A stretch of 64,000 bases of DNA from Streptomyces spororaveus (GTDB lineage Bacteria > Actinomycetota > Actinomycetes > Streptomycetales > Streptomycetaceae). The position numbers and the translations under genes are program-made. This document shows, piece after piece, positions 24,961 through 33,474 of this stretch (its first letter is position 1; each line of letters opens with the position of its first letter). The notes beneath the pieces are model-generated. The model saw only the letters and a list, made by a program, of their open reading frames with translations. It was not told the origin of the DNA and did no database searches. The stretch is from positions 7,453,501-7,517,500 of the forward strand of contig NZ_BNED01000005.1 in assembly GCF_016755875.1 (NCBI RefSeq), in the 5' to 3' direction.

Positions 24961-25419
24961 TCAGCCGGAGACCGTGATCCGGAAGACCGGGTGGTCGCCG
25001 GCGGCCGCCCGGAGTTCGGCTTCGGAGGACTTGGCGGTGACCCCCTGGAAGAACCGGTTGACCTCCCATCCCCACTTCTCCAGGTAGGCGCGCAGGATCC
25101 GGGCCTTCTGCACCGGGTCGGTGATCTCGGTGACGGTGAACGCGCGCACCCTGCGCCCCACGCGCAGCTCGCCGCCGCCCGCCACCCGCATGTTGCGGAC
25201 CCACTGGGAGTGGCCGCGGGCCGAGACCAGGTACTGGGCACCCTCGTAGGTGTGCGGGTTGACCGGGATCCGCTGCATCTCGCCGGACTTGCGGCCGCGT
25301 ACCGACAGCTCGGCGCTGCCCGCCAGGCTGATGCCGAAGCGGGCCAGCTTGCCGAAGAGCGCGTTGAAGCGGGCCTCGAACGGGGTCGCCTGGGCGTAGT
25401 ACGGGGTGGGCGCGTTCAT
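24961..25419 (-). CDS. DDN-type nitroreductase/quinone reductase family protein
   Basis: 152-aa split-barrel protein of the deazaflavin (F420)-dependent nitroreductase family. It contains LSVRGRKSGEMQRIPVNPHTYEGAQYLVSARGHSQWVRNMRVAG (the GRKSG...P and G...W..N motifs of DDN proteins), and is close to the usual 140-150 residues. It would use F420H2 to reduce quinones or nitro compounds in the cytosol. The ATG at 25419 has ggaggt upstream. It is divergent from a TetR gene with two AGAGC-N3-GCTCT palindromes between them, so it is almost surely that regulator's target. Confidence 0.85.
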   Translation of the reverse strand: MNAPTPYYAQATPFEARFNALFGKLARFGISLAGSAELSVRGRKSGEMQRIPVNPHTYEGAQYLVSARGHSQWVRNMRVAGGGELRVGRRVRAFTVTEITDPVQKARILRAYLEKWGWEVNRFFQGVTAKSSEAELRAAAGDHPVFRITVSG

Positions 25420-25449
25420 CGTGACCTCCGGGGCCGCTTTCCGCATTGA

Positions 25450-25515
25450 GAGAGCACTGCTCTCGCTTGAGAGCAGTGTGCACGGATTGATGCACCAATG
25501 CAAGAGCAGCGCTCT
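25450..25515. promoter_or_regulatory. TetR operators between nitroreductase and tetR genes
   Basis: Two perfect palindromes share the form AGAGC-N3-GCTCT: 25451-25463 (extended to GAGAGCA-c-TGCTCTC, 25450-25464) and 25503-25515. A half-site GAGAGCAGTG lies between (25470-25479). The first is 31 bp from the nitroreductase start, the second 62 bp from tetR. Confidence 0.75.
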
Positions 25516-25576
25516 CGAAACAGAGCGGCAATCCGTTTCCTGGGCAGTGCTCCGCCTGCATGGCAGACTGGCCCGC

Positions 25577-26275
25577 ATGAACACCGTGCGAGGGGCCAGG
25601 GAACGGGCCCGTATCGAGGTCACCGCCGCCATCAAGGACGAGGCGCGCCGTATGCTCGCGGCCGAGGGCGCCGCCAAACTCTCCCTGCGCGCCGTCGCCC
25701 GCGAGCTGGGCATGGTCTCCTCCGCCCTTTACCGGTACTTCCCCAGCCGGGACGAACTGCTCACCGCCCTCATCATCGACGCGTACGACAGCGTCGGCGC
25801 GGCCGCCGAGGCGGTCGACGGCCACGCCCGCGCCGCCGGGGCCCCGCCCCGCGCCCGCTGGATCGCGGTCTGCGAGGCCGTCCGGACCTGGGCGCTGGAG
25901 CACCCGCACGAGTACGCCCTCATCTACGGTTCCCCGGTTCCCGGCTACAGCGCCCCCATGGACACCGTGGGCCCGGCCTCCCGCGTCGCCAACGTCTTCA
26001 TCGGCATCCTGCGCACCGCGTACGAGGGCCCCGGCCTCGCCCTCCCGCCGCTGCCGCCCGCCCTGCGCCCCGAGGCGGACCGGATGACCGCCGACTTCGC
26101 CGAGGGGCTGCCCCCGGCCGTCACCGCCGCGCTGGTCGCCGCCTGGGCCCAGCTGGTCGGGCTGGTGTCCTTCGAGCTGTTCGGCCAGTTCAACCGCGTC
26201 GTCGAGGACCGTGCCGCCTTCTTCGCGCACGCCGCCGACCAGCTGGCGCACGGGGTCGGACTGCCGTCCGTATGA
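25577..26275 (+). CDS. TetR/AcrR family regulator (TetR C-terminal WHG-type)
   Basis: 232-aa repressor. The N-terminal HTH reads AARRMLAAEGAAKLSLRAVARELGMVSSALYRYFPSRDELLTALI (recognition part VARELGMVSSALYRYF), and the C-terminal part contains VCEAVRTWALEHPHEYALIYGSPVPGY, the WHG-type ligand domain. The ATG at 25577 is seven bases after a CAGACT -10-like hexamer, so the mRNA may be leaderless; in-frame upstream codons lack TetR similarity. It is divergent from the DDN-type nitroreductase with strong palindromes between. It probably represses both genes and is released by an aromatic or quinone-like ligand (inference). Confidence 0.88.
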   Translation: MNTVRGARERARIEVTAAIKDEARRMLAAEGAAKLSLRAVARELGMVSSALYRYFPSRDELLTALIIDAYDSVGAAAEAVDGHARAAGAPPRARWIAVCEAVRTWALEHPHEYALIYGSPVPGYSAPMDTVGPASRVANVFIGILRTAYEGPGLALPPLPPALRPEADRMTADFAEGLPPAVTAALVAAWAQLVGLVSFELFGQFNRVVEDRAAFFAHAADQLAHGVGLPSV

Positions 26276-26444
26276 CGGGAGGGCGGGGGCGCGGACCGTG
26301 GTGCGGATCCAGGAGATTCACATGATGAGGGGATGGCTCGCTCTTCTGTTCCTCATACGAATACGGGCGGTTCAGCCTTGAACGATGGGCCGCCCGTCTA
26401 GTGTTCCTCGGGTCGCCCCCCTGCCGCCGCCGGAGGAAACGTTC

Positions 26445-27389
26445 ATGCCCCGCGCCGTGAAGGCCTTGTACGCCGCCCTGGTCACCGCCTTATTGGCCGT
26501 GTCGGCGCCCGCCATCATCGCCGCGGCCCGTGACACGCCCCCGCAGGCCGCCCCGGCGCCCGACCCGCCCCCCACCCCCCGGACGCCGGGCGTGCGGGGC
26601 CTGGAGATCGGCGTCCCCGCCTACGTCTGGGCGAACGACCCCATGCTGACCGACCTCACCGCCGCCGCCCCGGCCCCCTCCGTGGTCGTACTCAACCCGG
26701 GCAACGGCGACTCCCCGTTCGACGGCCCCTGGCGGGCCCGCGCCGACGCGCTGCGCGCCCGCACCACCTCCACCGGCGAGAAGACCCGGGTGCTCGGATA
26801 CGTCCACACCGACCACGGCAACCGTGACATCGCCGAGGCCAAGGCCTCCGTCGACAACTACCTCAGGACCCCCGACGGCCGCCTCCACGTCGACGGCATC
26901 TTCTTCGACGTCGTCAGCCGCGACTGCGGCCCCGCCGACGCCACCCGCGACTACTACGCCGAGCTGCGCCGCTACGTCCAGGACGCCATGGACGCCGTCG
27001 ACCCGGCCGCCCCCGACCTCGTCGTCAACAACCCCGGCACCGCCATAGCCGACTGCTACCTGGAGCCGGGCCACCGCACCGCGGACGTCTTCGTCACGTT
27101 CGAGGACACGTACGCCGCGTACACCGGCGCCGGCTGGCTCGGCGGCAACGTGTTCGACTCCCTCTCCGGCTACCGCACCGGCACCGAACTCGACCCGAGC
27201 GGCACGGCTTTCTGGCACCTGGTCCACGACGTCCCCGACCCCGCGGCGATGCGCGCCACTCTGCGTACGGCCTTCGACCGCGGCGCGGGCTACGCGTACG
27301 CGACCAGTACGGTCATGCCCAACCCCTGGAACGCGGGGCCCACATGGAAGTACCGTGCGCAGACCATGTACGCGGCCACCCTCGGCTGA
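26445..27389 (+). CDS. Secreted spherulin-4-like glycoside-hydrolase-fold protein (TTA codon 16)
   Basis: 314-aa exported protein of the spherulation-specific family 4. A signal peptide/anchor (residues 1-33) and Pro-rich spacer are followed by the barrel: LEIGVPAYVWANDPML, VVVLNPGNGDSPFDGPW, VLGYVHTDHGNRDI, HVDGIFFDVVSRDC, LVVNNPGTAIADCYL and GYAYATSTVMPNPWN. These match spherulin-4 proteins, which are related to GH-type polysaccharide hydrolases (galactosaminogalactan type). Codon 16 is TTA (26490-26492), so expression likely depends on bldA and is developmental. The ATG has cggaggaaac upstream. Monocistronic. Confidence 0.82.
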   Translation: MPRAVKALYAALVTALLAVSAPAIIAAARDTPPQAAPAPDPPPTPRTPGVRGLEIGVPAYVWANDPMLTDLTAAAPAPSVVVLNPGNGDSPFDGPWRARADALRARTTSTGEKTRVLGYVHTDHGNRDIAEAKASVDNYLRTPDGRLHVDGIFFDVVSRDCGPADATRDYYAELRRYVQDAMDAVDPAAPDLVVNNPGTAIADCYLEPGHRTADVFVTFEDTYAAYTGAGWLGGNVFDSLSGYRTGTELDPSGTAFWHLVHDVPDPAAMRATLRTAFDRGAGYAYATSTVMPNPWNAGPTWKYRAQTMYAATLG

Positions 27390-27435
27390 GGCCCGCGCCA
27401 CCCCCGGCCGGCGTCACGGCGTGCGCGGGGCCCGC

Positions 27436-27770
27436 TCACTCGACCAGGCGCAGCCAGGCCGCCGCGAGCGCGGCGTGACCCGCTGGCGTCGGACGGACGC
27501 CGTCCGCGGCCCAGTACTCCGCCCCGTGTGCCAGCCCGTGTCGTTGACCCCGGCAGGGATCGACACCACGTCCGGGTGCGCGTCGAGCACGTCCGTCTGC
27601 CAGCGGGCTTCCAGGTCCCCCACCTTGTGGCCCCCGGTCCCGGTGTTCAGCCAGGTCACGGGCCGGTCCGGGTGCCGGAGTCCCCACTCGCCGGCGATGC
27701 GCAGCCGGCAGCCGGTGATCGAATCACCGGCGAACAGCACGGTGGTTCCGGGCCGGAGGACGATCGTCAT
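27436..27770 (-). pseudogene. Broken SGNH/GDSL hydrolase (internal deletion, frameshift)
   Basis: From the ATG at 27770 the frame gives MTIVLRPGTTVLFAGDSITGC (SGNH block I) through VVSIPAGVNDTGWHTG (block III) and then drifts into a basic nonsense tail. The true family C-terminus, AEYWAADGVRPTPAGHAALAAAWLRLVE (in parts: DGVRPTPAGHAAL), lies immediately after in another frame, ending at 27436. About 100 residues normally between blocks III and V are missing, and the catalytic His of DxxHP reads Arg. The start overlaps the monooxygenase stop (ATGA), so it was once translationally coupled to it. Confidence 0.7.
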
Positions 27771-29299
27771 GCGGACCCTCCCCGGCCTGAAAGGCCGAAC
27801 CACCGGCCGACCGCCCGCTCGCACGCCCCGCGTTCGAAGTCGGGCCCGCCCGCCCAGGCGACGATGCCGTCCGGCCGTACCAGAACGGCGCCCAGTCCGA
27901 GGTCGTTCCTCGCCGCCCCGGCCGCGTACCGCAGCCGCCCCTCCAGGCCGGTCGCCGCACCACGCAGGCGGCGGTCCGTGCTGAAATCCAGCAACACGCC
28001 GCGTCCGTCCTGCGTCAGATCGCCCAGGCGAGTGCCGTCTTCGAGCCGGAAGTCCGGGGCGTCGCGGCCGACCAGCGGCTGCTCGCCGCCCAGGTCGTGG
28101 CGGACCCACGATCCCGACAGCCTCTCGAACGCATAGGTCGTTCCGCCCCGCGTCCCGAGCAGGTCGCCGATCACGCCTTGGAGCGCCCGGGCGTGCGGGC
28201 CGGGCCTCATGACCGCCACCTGGGCACGCGACCAGTCGAGCACCTGGGCGGCGATCGGACTGCGTTCGCCGGTGTAGCTGTCGAGCAGTCCGTCCGGCGC
28301 GTACCCGTGCACGGTCGCCGCGAGCTTCCACCCCAGGTTCACGGCGTCCCCGATGCCCGTGTTGAGTCCCTGTCCGCCCAGCGGCGAGTGGATGTGGGCG
28401 GCGTCGCCGGCGAGCAGAACGCGTCCACGCCGGTAGAGCGTCGTCTGCATCGCGCGATCGGTGAAGGTCGAGACGAGACGCACGTCGTCCAGCGTCACGT
28501 CGGTGCCGGACACGCGGCGCAGAACGGCCTGGAGATGCTCGCGCGTCGGCTGCCGCGAGCGGTCGAACGCGCCGCCGTCGAAGTCCATCATGCCGATGTG
28601 ACCTTCGGCGGCCATCCGAATGTACATGCCCGTCGGCGTCAGGTGGATCCCGGGCTTCAGCGCGCCGGGAGAGGCGAGCGTGGCGAGCATGACGTAACCG
28701 GTGAACAGCGGCTCGGTGCCGGTGAATTCGAAGCCCGCGAGCCCGCGGACCGTGCTGCGTCCGCCGTCGCAGCCGACGAGCCAGCGCGCCGCGTGGGCGT
28801 GCTCGCCGGCGTACGCGACCACGTGCTCGTCCTCCTGCGCGATGCCGGAGACCGTGACACCGCGCCTGATCTCCACACCGAGCTCGGCAGCCCGCTCGGA
28901 CAGCACCGTCTCCACCGCCGCGAGGTTCGTCATCATGCCGTCCGCCGCCGGGCCGGGCAGCCGGAACGGCAGGGCGGCGAGGTCGACCTCGGCCGGATCG
29001 AGCGCCAGGCCGGCGAAATGGCCCACGCTGCGAGGAGGTGACGGTTCGTCCGCCTCGGCTCCCGGGCCGGGATCCTCGGGGACCCCCGACGCCGTCAGCA
29101 GCGGGCGAAGCATCCCGCGGCGGTAGAACGCCCCGACCGAGGCGGCGGACAGGCCCCGCATCCCGAGCGGGTCCGCCCGCCACGGGGAGCCGGGCTCCGC
29201 CTCCCGCTCAAGGACCAGGACAGAGCAGCCCGCGAGGCCGAGCTCGCAGGCAAGGAACAGACCGACCGGGCCTGCGCCGACGATCACTACGTCATGCAC
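27767..29299 (-). CDS. FAD-dependent aromatic monooxygenase (PHBH type)
   Basis: 510-aa class A flavoprotein hydroxylase. The N-terminal dinucleotide motif DVVIVGAGPVGLFLACELGLAG, the middle WLVGCDGGRSTVRGLAG (DG motif) and the FAD-ribityl motif RVLLAGDAAHIHSPLGGQGLNTGIGDAVNLGWKLAA are all intact. The C-terminal thioredoxin-like extension (about 400-510) is typical of polyketide and rifampicin hydroxylases. The GTG at 29299 follows aagggga. The ATGA overlap with the broken SGNH hydrolase marks an operon, and a TetR gene lies upstream in the same direction. Substrate unknown, probably an aromatic or antibiotic. Confidence 0.88.
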   Translation of the reverse strand: MHDVVIVGAGPVGLFLACELGLAGCSVLVLEREAEPGSPWRADPLGMRGLSAASVGAFYRRGMLRPLLTASGVPEDPGPGAEADEPSPPRSVGHFAGLALDPAEVDLAALPFRLPGPAADGMMTNLAAVETVLSERAAELGVEIRRGVTVSGIAQEDEHVVAYAGEHAHAARWLVGCDGGRSTVRGLAGFEFTGTEPLFTGYVMLATLASPGALKPGIHLTPTGMYIRMAAEGHIGMMDFDGGAFDRSRQPTREHLQAVLRRVSGTDVTLDDVRLVSTFTDRAMQTTLYRRGRVLLAGDAAHIHSPLGGQGLNTGIGDAVNLGWKLAATVHGYAPDGLLDSYTGERSPIAAQVLDWSRAQVAVMRPGPHARALQGVIGDLLGTRGGTTYAFERLSGSWVRHDLGGEQPLVGRDAPDFRLEDGTRLGDLTQDGRGVLLDFSTDRRLRGAATGLEGRLRYAAGAARNDLGLGAVLVRPDGIVAWAGGPDFERGACERAVGRWFGLSGRGGSA

Positions 29300-29469
29300 G
29301 AGAGTTCCCCTTTCCGGCGCCACGGCCGGATGGGCACCGGCCGGACCCCTCGAAAGGTGCCGGACCCGACCGACATCGGGCCGACAGCCCCCGACACGGC
29401 ATCGACTCCCGGCCGACAGCCCGCCGACACGCCACCGCCGACACGCCGCCGCATCCCGGGCGGTACGGC

Positions 29470-30087
29470 TCAGTCCTCCCGCTCCGCCGTCCCCCGGTCC
29501 AGGACCGCCGAGACGGCCGCCACGAGCCTGTCGCCCGCGCGGTCGACGCTGCCGTTCTGCGCGCTGATCTGGGCGCCCTCCAGGAGGAAGGTGATCTCCG
29601 CCGAGACGTCATCGGGTAGGTGCGCACCCGCCCGCTCGCACATGGCCGTGAGGCGACGCCGCTGATCGGCCTTGTGGTTCTCGATCAGCCGGCGGGCCGG
29701 ATGGCCGGGGTCCGGCAGGCCGGCGAAGGAGTTGACGAAGGGGCAGCCCCGGCGGGCGATGTCCGGCAGTCCGTCGGCGATGAACTGTGCCACACCGAGC
29801 ACCTGGGCCCGGCCGTCGTCCGCGTGCTCGGCCTCCACCTGGTCGAAGGCCGTCGCGTACCCCACCGCGACGATCCGCAGCCACTCCTCGATCAGCGCGT
29901 CCTTGGTGGCGAAATGACGGTAGAGGGCCATCTTCGTGGTCTTCGCCTGCTCGGCGATGGCCTGGACCCCGACGGCCCTGACGCCCTCACGGAGGAAGAG
30001 CTCCTCGGCCGCGTCGAGGATGCGCTCGCGCGGGGGGAGGCGGGCGACTCTCGAATCCCGGCCCGGCCTCGGGGGGCTGCTCGTCAT
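29470..30087 (-). CDS. TetR/AcrR family transcriptional regulator
   Basis: 205-aa repressor. HTH: RILDAAEELFLREGVRAVGVQAIAEQAKTTKMALYRHFATKDALI, with recognition helix KTTKMALYRHF. The C-terminal half (FVNSFAGLPDPGHPARRLIENHK) belongs to the YjdC/LmrA-like type. The ATG at 30087 is preferred; an ATG at 30132 would place the start next to the operator array. It is divergent from the amidase gene, with three phased ACCGATC sites between, so it likely represses amidase and itself. The monooxygenase gene downstream on the same strand could be cotranscribed, although 170 bp separate them. Confidence 0.87.
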   Translation of the reverse strand: MTSSPPRPGRDSRVARLPPRERILDAAEELFLREGVRAVGVQAIAEQAKTTKMALYRHFATKDALIEEWLRIVAVGYATAFDQVEAEHADDGRAQVLGVAQFIADGLPDIARRGCPFVNSFAGLPDPGHPARRLIENHKADQRRRLTAMCERAGAHLPDDVSAEITFLLEGAQISAQNGSVDRAGDRLVAAVSAVLDRGTAERED

Positions 30088-30139
30088 GGTGCGTCTCGCT
30101 TCGGTCGCGTCGGCCGGCATCTCTCCGCCCATGTTACGT

Positions 30140-30189
30140 TACCGATCATCCTCAAGCGATACCGATCGGTATCGCACGGGACCGATCGG
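30140..30189. promoter_or_regulatory. Three ACCGATC operators with 20-bp period
   Basis: ACCGATC begins at 30140, 30160 and 30180. The middle copy is the core of a perfect 20-bp palindrome GCGATACCGATCGGTATCGC (30155-30174), and the third is a near-palindrome accgatcgga. The exact two-turn spacing places all sites on one DNA face between divergent tetR and amidase genes. Confidence 0.75.
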
Positions 30190-30207
30190 AATCGCAGGGG
30201 GAACGCC

Positions 30208-31662
30208 GTGGAACTGCACGAATACACCCAGTACGACGCCGTGGGACTGGCCGACCTCGTGGCCCGGGGAGAAGTGACCGCGGCCGAACTCGCCGGTGCG
30301 GCCCAGGACGCGATGGCGGCCGTGAATCCGCGGATCAACGCCGTCGTGGAGAGCTGGCCGGCCGAGGACGCCCCGGCCCCGGGCAGCACCCCCCTCGCGG
30401 GCGTGCCCTTCCTCATCAAGGACCTGGCCGTGTCCATGCGGGGCAAGCACGTCGAGCTGGGCAGCCGGCTCGCCGCCGGCAACCTGGCACGCGAGGACTC
30501 GTTCCTGATGCGGCGGTTCCGCAGGGCCGGGCTGGTGACGCTGGGCCGCACGGCGACACCCGAATTCGCCTACAGCACCACCACGGAACCGGTCCTGTAC
30601 GGCGCCACCCGCAACCCCTGGGACCTCACCCGGACACCGGGCGGCTCCAGCGGCGGGTCGGCCGCGGCCGTCGCCGCCGGCATAACCCCCCTCGCGCACG
30701 CCACCGATGCGGCCGGATCGATCCGGGTGCCGGCCGCCGGCACCGGACTGTTCGGGCTCAAGCCCACCCGGGGCCGGGTGTCGCTGGGCCCGGACGCCGA
30801 CGAGGTCTTCAACGGCCTCGCGGTGCACGGCGGGCTCAGCCGGACCGTCCGGGACAGCGCCGCCCTGCTCGACCTGATCCAGGGCCCGGAAACCGGCGAC
30901 CCCTACTTCGCGGAGCGTCCCCGCCGCCCGTACACCGAAGAGATCACCGAGGAACCGGGCCTCCTGAGCGTCGGCCTGGTCACCACCCCCTGGAACGGAC
31001 GCGCCGTGGAACCGGCCGTGCTCAAGTCCACCCTGGCGGCCGCCCGGCTGCTGGAATCACTCGGCCACCGGGTCGACGTCACCGCCGTCGACCTCGGCGT
31101 GAGCTGGGAGGAGTTCGTCCTCGCCAACGCCCGGCTGTGGTCCGCGAACCTCGTGACGTGGATCGACGGCTTCGCCGAGGCGTTCGGCCGCCCCGTCGAC
31201 GAGAGCACCGTCGAGCCCGCGATGCTCGTGAGCTACGCGTGGGGACGCAAGGTGAGCGGCGCGGAGTTCGTGCAGGCCCTCGACGTACGCAACCGGGTCG
31301 CCCGCTCGATCGGCGCCCACTTCGAGGCCCAGGACGTGGTGCTGACGCCCACCCTCCCCGAGGTGCCGGTACCGCTGGGCACCTACGGCCGGGGCGCCGA
31401 GAACGCCGACGGACGCGGCTGGCTGGAGCACCTGTTCCACCGCTCGCCGTTCACCGCCGCCTTCAACGTCGCCGGCACGCCCGCGATGTCGGTGCCGCTC
31501 GGGTTCGACCACGCCACCGGCATGCCGATCGGCGTCCAGTTCGCCGCCGGCCACGGACGCGAGGACGTGCTGTTCCGGCTCGCCGCGCAACTGGAGAAGG
31601 CCGCGCCCTGGTCGGAGCGCAGGCCCGCCGTGTGGGCGGGCGCAGCCGCCCGCTCCGCCTGA
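30208..31662 (+). CDS. Amidase (amidase signature family)
   Basis: 484-aa serine amidase hydrolysing carboxamides in the cytosol. The catalytic Ser-cisSer-Lys set is visible: Lys in [11 protein letters not shown], cis-Ser in [16 protein letters not shown] and the nucleophile in [14 protein letters not shown] (the common TDGGGSIR reads TDAAGSIR, a small deviation next to the nucleophile). The C-terminal PAMSVPLGF...[11 protein letters not shown] is typical. The GTG at 30208 has cagggggaac upstream. It is divergent from tetR and apparently controlled by it. It ends about 20 bp before the convergent DUF6332-like gene. Confidence 0.9.
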   Translation: MELHEYTQYDAVGLADLVARGEVTAAELAGAAQDAMAAVNPRINAVVESWPAEDAPAPGSTPLAGVPFLIKDLAVSMRGKHVELGSRLAAGNLAREDSFLMRRFRRAGLVTLGRTATPEFAYSTTTEPVLYGATRNPWDLTRTPGGSSGGSAAAVAAGITPLAHATDAAGSIRVPAAGTGLFGLKPTRGRVSLGPDADEVFNGLAVHGGLSRTVRDSAALLDLIQGPETGDPYFAERPRRPYTEEITEEPGLLSVGLVTTPWNGRAVEPAVLKSTLAAARLLESLGHRVDVTAVDLGVSWEEFVLANARLWSANLVTWIDGFAEAFGRPVDESTVEPAMLVSYAWGRKVSGAEFVQALDVRNRVARSIGAHFEAQDVVLTPTLPEVPVPLGTYGRGAENADGRGWLEHLFHRSPFTAAFNVAGTPAMSVPLGFDHATGMPIGVQFAAGHGREDVLFRLAAQLEKAAPWSERRPAVWAGAAARSA

Positions 31663-31683
31663 TCCAAGCGGCCGCACCCGCGG

Positions 31684-31935
31684 TCAGTCCCCGTCGTTCT
31701 CCGGCCGGCGGGCGAATCCGAGCAGCACGTGGGTGACCCGGAGCAGGAACACCGCAGCCGCCAGGATCCCGCCCGCCACGGCCAGGATCCGGCGCGTCGA
31801 AGGGGAGAGGGAGAACGCGAGCGCGGGACCGAACACCGCACCGAAGGCGAGGGCGGCCGCGAAGCAGGCACTGACGACGGCGTAGCCGATCTCGATGGTG
31901 ATCGCGTCCCGGTCCGCCTGACTACGTCGCTCCAT
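31684..31935 (-). CDS. DUF6332-like small membrane protein
   Basis: 83-aa protein starting MERRSQADRDAITIEIGYAV, with two hydrophobic helices (about residues 18-42 and 50-70) and a short polar tail. From memory it matches Streptomyces family DUF6332 of unknown function. The ATG at 31935 is six bases from a GACACT -10 hexamer, so the mRNA is predicted to be leaderless. It stands between the convergent amidase gene and a codirectional mycothiol-dependent isomerase family gene. Confidence 0.7.
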   Translation of the reverse strand: MERRSQADRDAITIEIGYAVVSACFAAALAFGAVFGPALAFSLSPSTRRILAVAGGILAAAVFLLRVTHVLLGFARRPENDGD

Positions 31936-31941
31936 GCGTGG

Positions 31942-31970
31942 AGTGTCACAGTGCGCACGGCCCGTCACAA
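31942..31970 (-). promoter_or_regulatory. Leaderless promoter of the DUF6332-like gene
   Basis: On the minus strand, TTGTGA (31970-31965), a 17-bp spacer and GACACT (31947-31942), then six bases to the ATG at 31935. Confidence 0.5.
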
Positions 31971-31982
31971 GCGCCCGACGGG

Positions 31983-32726
31983 TCAGATTCCGGCCGTATC
32001 CGTCCACAGCCGGGCCAGCGCCAGGTCGCCCGTCACCCCCGGACCCGCCAGCGGGAGCCGGTTCCACAGGGCCGCGTACAGCCAGGCCGCCTCGCCGGTC
32101 AGTTCGCAGTCGGCCGCCTCGCCCGTGTCACCCCCTACCGTACGGGCGGGCGCCGCCGACAGGTGTACGGTCCACACCGCGCCCGTGTCGGCCGCCCGCA
32201 CCCGCACCACCTTGGGCACGGCGCTCCGCACCCGGCTGCGCGGCCGCGCGTGGAAGCCGGTCAGCAGCTCGTCCACCCCGTCCTCGGCGAACTCCGGCTC
32301 CACCGCCGAGAACACCGCACCGAGCGCCGACTCCGCGTCCATCCGGTGCACCGCGGTCTCGTGCGCCTGCCGCCGCGCCCAGAACGCCACCGGCGAGGGC
32401 GGGGCCGTCGGCAGGAAGGTCCAGCACTGCACATCGGCCGGGGCCTCGTCCAGGGTCCGGACCAGGTCCGTGTGGCCCTCCCGGAACCAGGCCAGCAGCT
32501 CGCCGCCCACCAGCTCGGGCGCGTCCGGGAAGCCCACCGGCTCCAGCCGGCGCTCCGCGACGTACGCGGTGGCCCAGCGGTGCACCGAGCCGGTGTGCCG
32601 CAGCAGGTCGGTGACGCGCCACCCCGGACAGGTGGGGACCGCGGCGTCCGTACCGGCGCGTTCGGCCGCCTCGGCGAGCAGCTCGCCCTCGCGTGCGAGC
32701 GCCTTCACATGTTCGGTGATCTCCAT
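31983..32726 (-). CDS. Maleylpyruvate isomerase family mycothiol-dependent enzyme
   Basis: 247-aa DinB/MDMPI-fold protein. The N-terminal helical bundle shows VPTCPGWRVTDLLRHTGSVHRWA, with the His that would bind metal. Further metal-site candidates lie in RRQAHETAVHRMDAE, and the C-terminal domain runs from about residue 150 (RVRAADTGAVWTVHLSA). This family transfers or uses mycothiol, the actinobacterial low-molecular-weight thiol; individual members are mostly uncharacterised. The ATG at 32726 lies 39 bp from the divergent AlkB-like gene. Confidence 0.82.
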   Translation of the reverse strand: MEITEHVKALAREGELLAEAAERAGTDAAVPTCPGWRVTDLLRHTGSVHRWATAYVAERRLEPVGFPDAPELVGGELLAWFREGHTDLVRTLDEAPADVQCWTFLPTAPPSPVAFWARRQAHETAVHRMDAESALGAVFSAVEPEFAEDGVDELLTGFHARPRSRVRSAVPKVVRVRAADTGAVWTVHLSAAPARTVGGDTGEAADCELTGEAAWLYAALWNRLPLAGPGVTGDLALARLWTDTAGI

Positions 32727-32765
32727 ACCGTGAGTCTTATCAGCCCGCCCGCGACAATGGAGAGC

Positions 32766-33431
32766 ATGGACGGGGAACTCTTCCCGCGCGAGCGGACGGT
32801 GATCGCCCCCGGCGCCGTGCACGTACCGGACTGGCTCGGGGCTCAGCGCCAGGGCGAGTTGCTGGCGGCATGCCGCGCGTGGGCGCGGCCGCCCGCCGGC
32901 CTGCGCACCGTACGCACCCCGGGCGGTGGGGTGATGACCGCCCGCCAGGTGTGCCTCGGCCTGCACTGGTATCCGTACGGGTACGCACGCACCGCCGTCG
33001 ACGGCGACGGGGAACCGGTCAAGCCGATGCCGCCGTGGCTCGCCGCACTGGGGCGGGAGGCGGTCACCGCCGCGTACGGGGACGCGCCGGGGGCCGGGGC
33101 CGGCTCCGGGGCGGCGTACGACATCGCGCTGATCAACTTCTACGCGGGCGACTCCCGCATGGGCATGCACCGCGACGCCGAGGAGCGGTCCACCGCGCCG
33201 GTGGTCTCGCTCAGCCTCGGCGACACCTGCGTCTTCCGGTTCGGGAACACCGCCTCGCGCGGACGCCCGTACCAGGACGTCGAGCTGCGCAGCGGTGATC
33301 TCTTCGTCTTCGGGGAGGCGAGCCGGCTGGCCTACCACGGGGTGCCGAAGGTCCTGCCGGGTACGGGCCCGCGGGAGCTCGGACTGACCGGCCGGCTGAA
33401 CATCACACTCCGGGTCGGCGGCCTGGGCTGA
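32766..33431 (+). CDS. AlkB-like 2-oxoglutarate/Fe(II) dioxygenase
   Basis: 221-aa alpha-ketoglutarate-dependent dioxygenase of the AlkB family, which oxidatively removes alkyl groups from DNA or RNA bases. The iron ligands are His135 and Asp137 (GMHRDAEE) and His191 (LAYHGVPK), and the 2-oxoglutarate-binding Arg region is LTGRLNITLRV. IALINFYAGDSRMGMH is the usual lead-in. The ATG at 32766 is chosen; an ATG nine bases upstream (32757) is also possible. It is divergent from the mycothiol-dependent enzyme gene and immediately upstream of the ROK gene. Confidence 0.87.
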   Translation: MDGELFPRERTVIAPGAVHVPDWLGAQRQGELLAACRAWARPPAGLRTVRTPGGGVMTARQVCLGLHWYPYGYARTAVDGDGEPVKPMPPWLAALGREAVTAAYGDAPGAGAGSGAAYDIALINFYAGDSRMGMHRDAEERSTAPVVSLSLGDTCVFRFGNTASRGRPYQDVELRSGDLFVFGEASRLAYHGVPKVLPGTGPRELGLTGRLNITLRVGGLG

Positions 33432-33457
33432 TCGGAGGCACCCGGCACCCTCCGATC
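33430..33457. promoter_or_regulatory. Perfect 9-bp inverted repeat before the ROK gene
   Basis: GATCGGAGG (33430-33438) and CCTCCGATC (33449-33457) with a 10-nt spacer. It overlaps the alkB-like stop codon and sits around the -35 position of a possible leaderless ROK promoter (GAGGAT, 33462-33467, seven bases before the ATG). It could be an operator or a terminator. Confidence 0.45.
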
Positions 33458-33474
33458 ATGCGAGGATCGATGCC

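Noticed and set aside
29300..29469. Possible short repeat array (ccgacac/ccgacag units) upstream of the monooxygenase
   Set aside because: Units are irregular, very short and not evenly spaced; no CRISPR-like spacers and no clear operator symmetry.
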